Origin: Streptomyces zagrosensis
GTDB taxonomy: Bacteria > Actinomycetota > Actinomycetes > Streptomycetales > Streptomycetaceae
NCBI RefSeq assembly: GCF_014203645.1
Contig: NZ_JACHJL010000002.1
Location: 310,001 to 374,000 of the forward strand
Direction of reading: 5' to 3'
Length of the DNA stretch: 64,000 nt
Part shown: positions 63,618-64,000 of the stretch, piece after piece
Numbering within the stretch: position 1 is the stretch's first letter
Layout of the letters: every line of letters begins with the position of its first letter
Program-made: the position numbers and the translations under genes
The notes under the pieces: generated by a model
Told to the model about the DNA's origin: nothing
The model's input: the letters and a program-made list of their open reading frames with translations, nothing else
The model's database searches: none

Positions 63618-64000
63618 ATGACCACCGAGCTCACCGCAGTGCAACTGATCGACAAGCACCGCCCCACACTCGACGGGGCGCTGGAGGCGATCCGCACCCG
63701 TGCTTACTGGTCACCGCACCCGGAGCACCCGAAGGCGTACGGCGGTACGGATGAGTCCGGGCGCAGCAGCCTGAGCGCCGGCGAGGGGCAGGCCGCCTTC
63801 GACGCGCTGCGCGGAACGCGCTTCGAGCTCGACCAGCCGGGCACGGACGGCTGGGTCGGTGACGAGGTTTCTCCGTACGGCATCGAGCTGGGCGTGCTGT
63901 ATCCGCGCCCCGACATCGAGGTGCTGCTCCCGGCCATGCGTGCGGCCATGCCGGCATGGCGAGACGCCGGGCCACAAACCCGTGCCGCGGTCTGTGTGGA
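63618..64000 (+). CDS. paaN: Phenylacetate degradation protein PaaN, N-terminal part (cut by window end)
   Basis: The first 127 codons are visible: LTAVQLIDKHRPTLDGALEAIRTRAYWSPHPEHPKAYGG, then AFDALRGTRFELDQPGTDGWVGDEVSPYGIELGVLYPRPDIEVLLPAMRAAMPAWRDAGPQTRAAVCV. This matches the start of the aldehyde-dehydrogenase-type PaaN proteins of actinobacteria, which act in the ring-cleavage/oxidation part of phenylacetate degradation. ATG 63618 has GAGGAG about 10 nt upstream. The reading frame is open to the window end. The catalytic domain lies beyond the edge. Confidence 0.9.
   Translation, partial: MTTELTAVQLIDKHRPTLDGALEAIRTRAYWSPHPEHPKAYGGTDESGRSSLSAGEGQAAFDALRGTRFELDQPGTDGWVGDEVSPYGIELGVLYPRPDIEVLLPAMRAAMPAWRDAGPQTRAAVCV

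Overview
The window is chromosomal DNA of a Streptomyces species or close relative. GC is very high, codon third positions are almost all G or C, starts are often GTG, and divergent or overlapping (ATGA) gene pairs are common. The gene set is typical of the genus: a SARP/NB-ARC regulator, a SpoIIE-type phosphatase, transmembrane Ser/Thr kinases, two branched-chain 2-oxoacid dehydrogenase (bkd) operons, a mycothiol-type enzyme, and a bacterial proteasome activator. From memory, the order from aspS through the paired kinases to bkdR and paaN resembles the conserved core of S. coelicolor around aspS to bkdR. I could not verify this here.

Left end (1-6.7 kb): an accessory, partly decayed block, nearly all on the minus strand. 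Reading with transcription it holds a frameshifted XRE/TPR-like regulator, a HAD hydrolase, a hairpin, an unrecognised 249-aa protein, another hairpin, then a tight run of a phosphotransferase-fold protein with an altered catalytic loop, a methyltransferase, a second HAD protein and a frame-broken lasso-peptide B2-like protein. A truncated pseudo-receiver protein follows on the plus strand.

6.7-36.4 kb is core: an L,D-transpeptidase lipoprotein, a membrane protein, aspS, a SpoIIE/HATPase phosphatase, an AI-2E permease, a one-TM protein, pirin, an SseB protein, an acyl-CoA dehydrogenase, an M18 aminopeptidase coupled to the SARP/NB-ARC regulator, a DUF4232-like lipoprotein, a thioredoxin-NHL protein, a nitrilase-superfamily hydrolase, a maleylpyruvate-isomerase-type enzyme, a GntR/MFS pair, an imine-reductase-like oxidoreductase, an S41 peptidase, a DJ-1/PfpI protein and an FhuF-like Fe-S protein under an iron box.

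36.8-64 kb: a first bkd operon (E1a-E1b-E2) divergent from a NarL-type response regulator; a PNPOx-like protein and a phosphotransferase; two divergent Ser/Thr kinases; bpa; a Pro-rich surface-like protein; a 47-nt G homopolymer; a quinone oxidoreductase; a mobA-moeA-K+ channel operon with overlapping reading frames; the second bkd operon divergent from Lrp-type bkdR; and a phenylacetate/beta-oxidation locus (TetR regulator, 3-hydroxyacyl-CoA dehydrogenase, paaN cut by the window edge). A near-identical 14-bp TetR-like site (ACCGA-N4-TCGGT) lies in front of both bkdA and paaN, which suggests joint control of branched-chain amino-acid and phenylacetate catabolism.

A recurring oddity is expansion of ordinary enzymes by Gly/Ala/Ser/Pro/Thr-rich inserts. 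The MoeA is 961 aa, and the 532-aa phosphotransferase, E2, SARP, M18, hydroxyacyl-CoA dehydrogenase and PNPOx-like proteins show the same effect. No tRNA, rRNA, CRISPR array, transposase or phage gene was seen.
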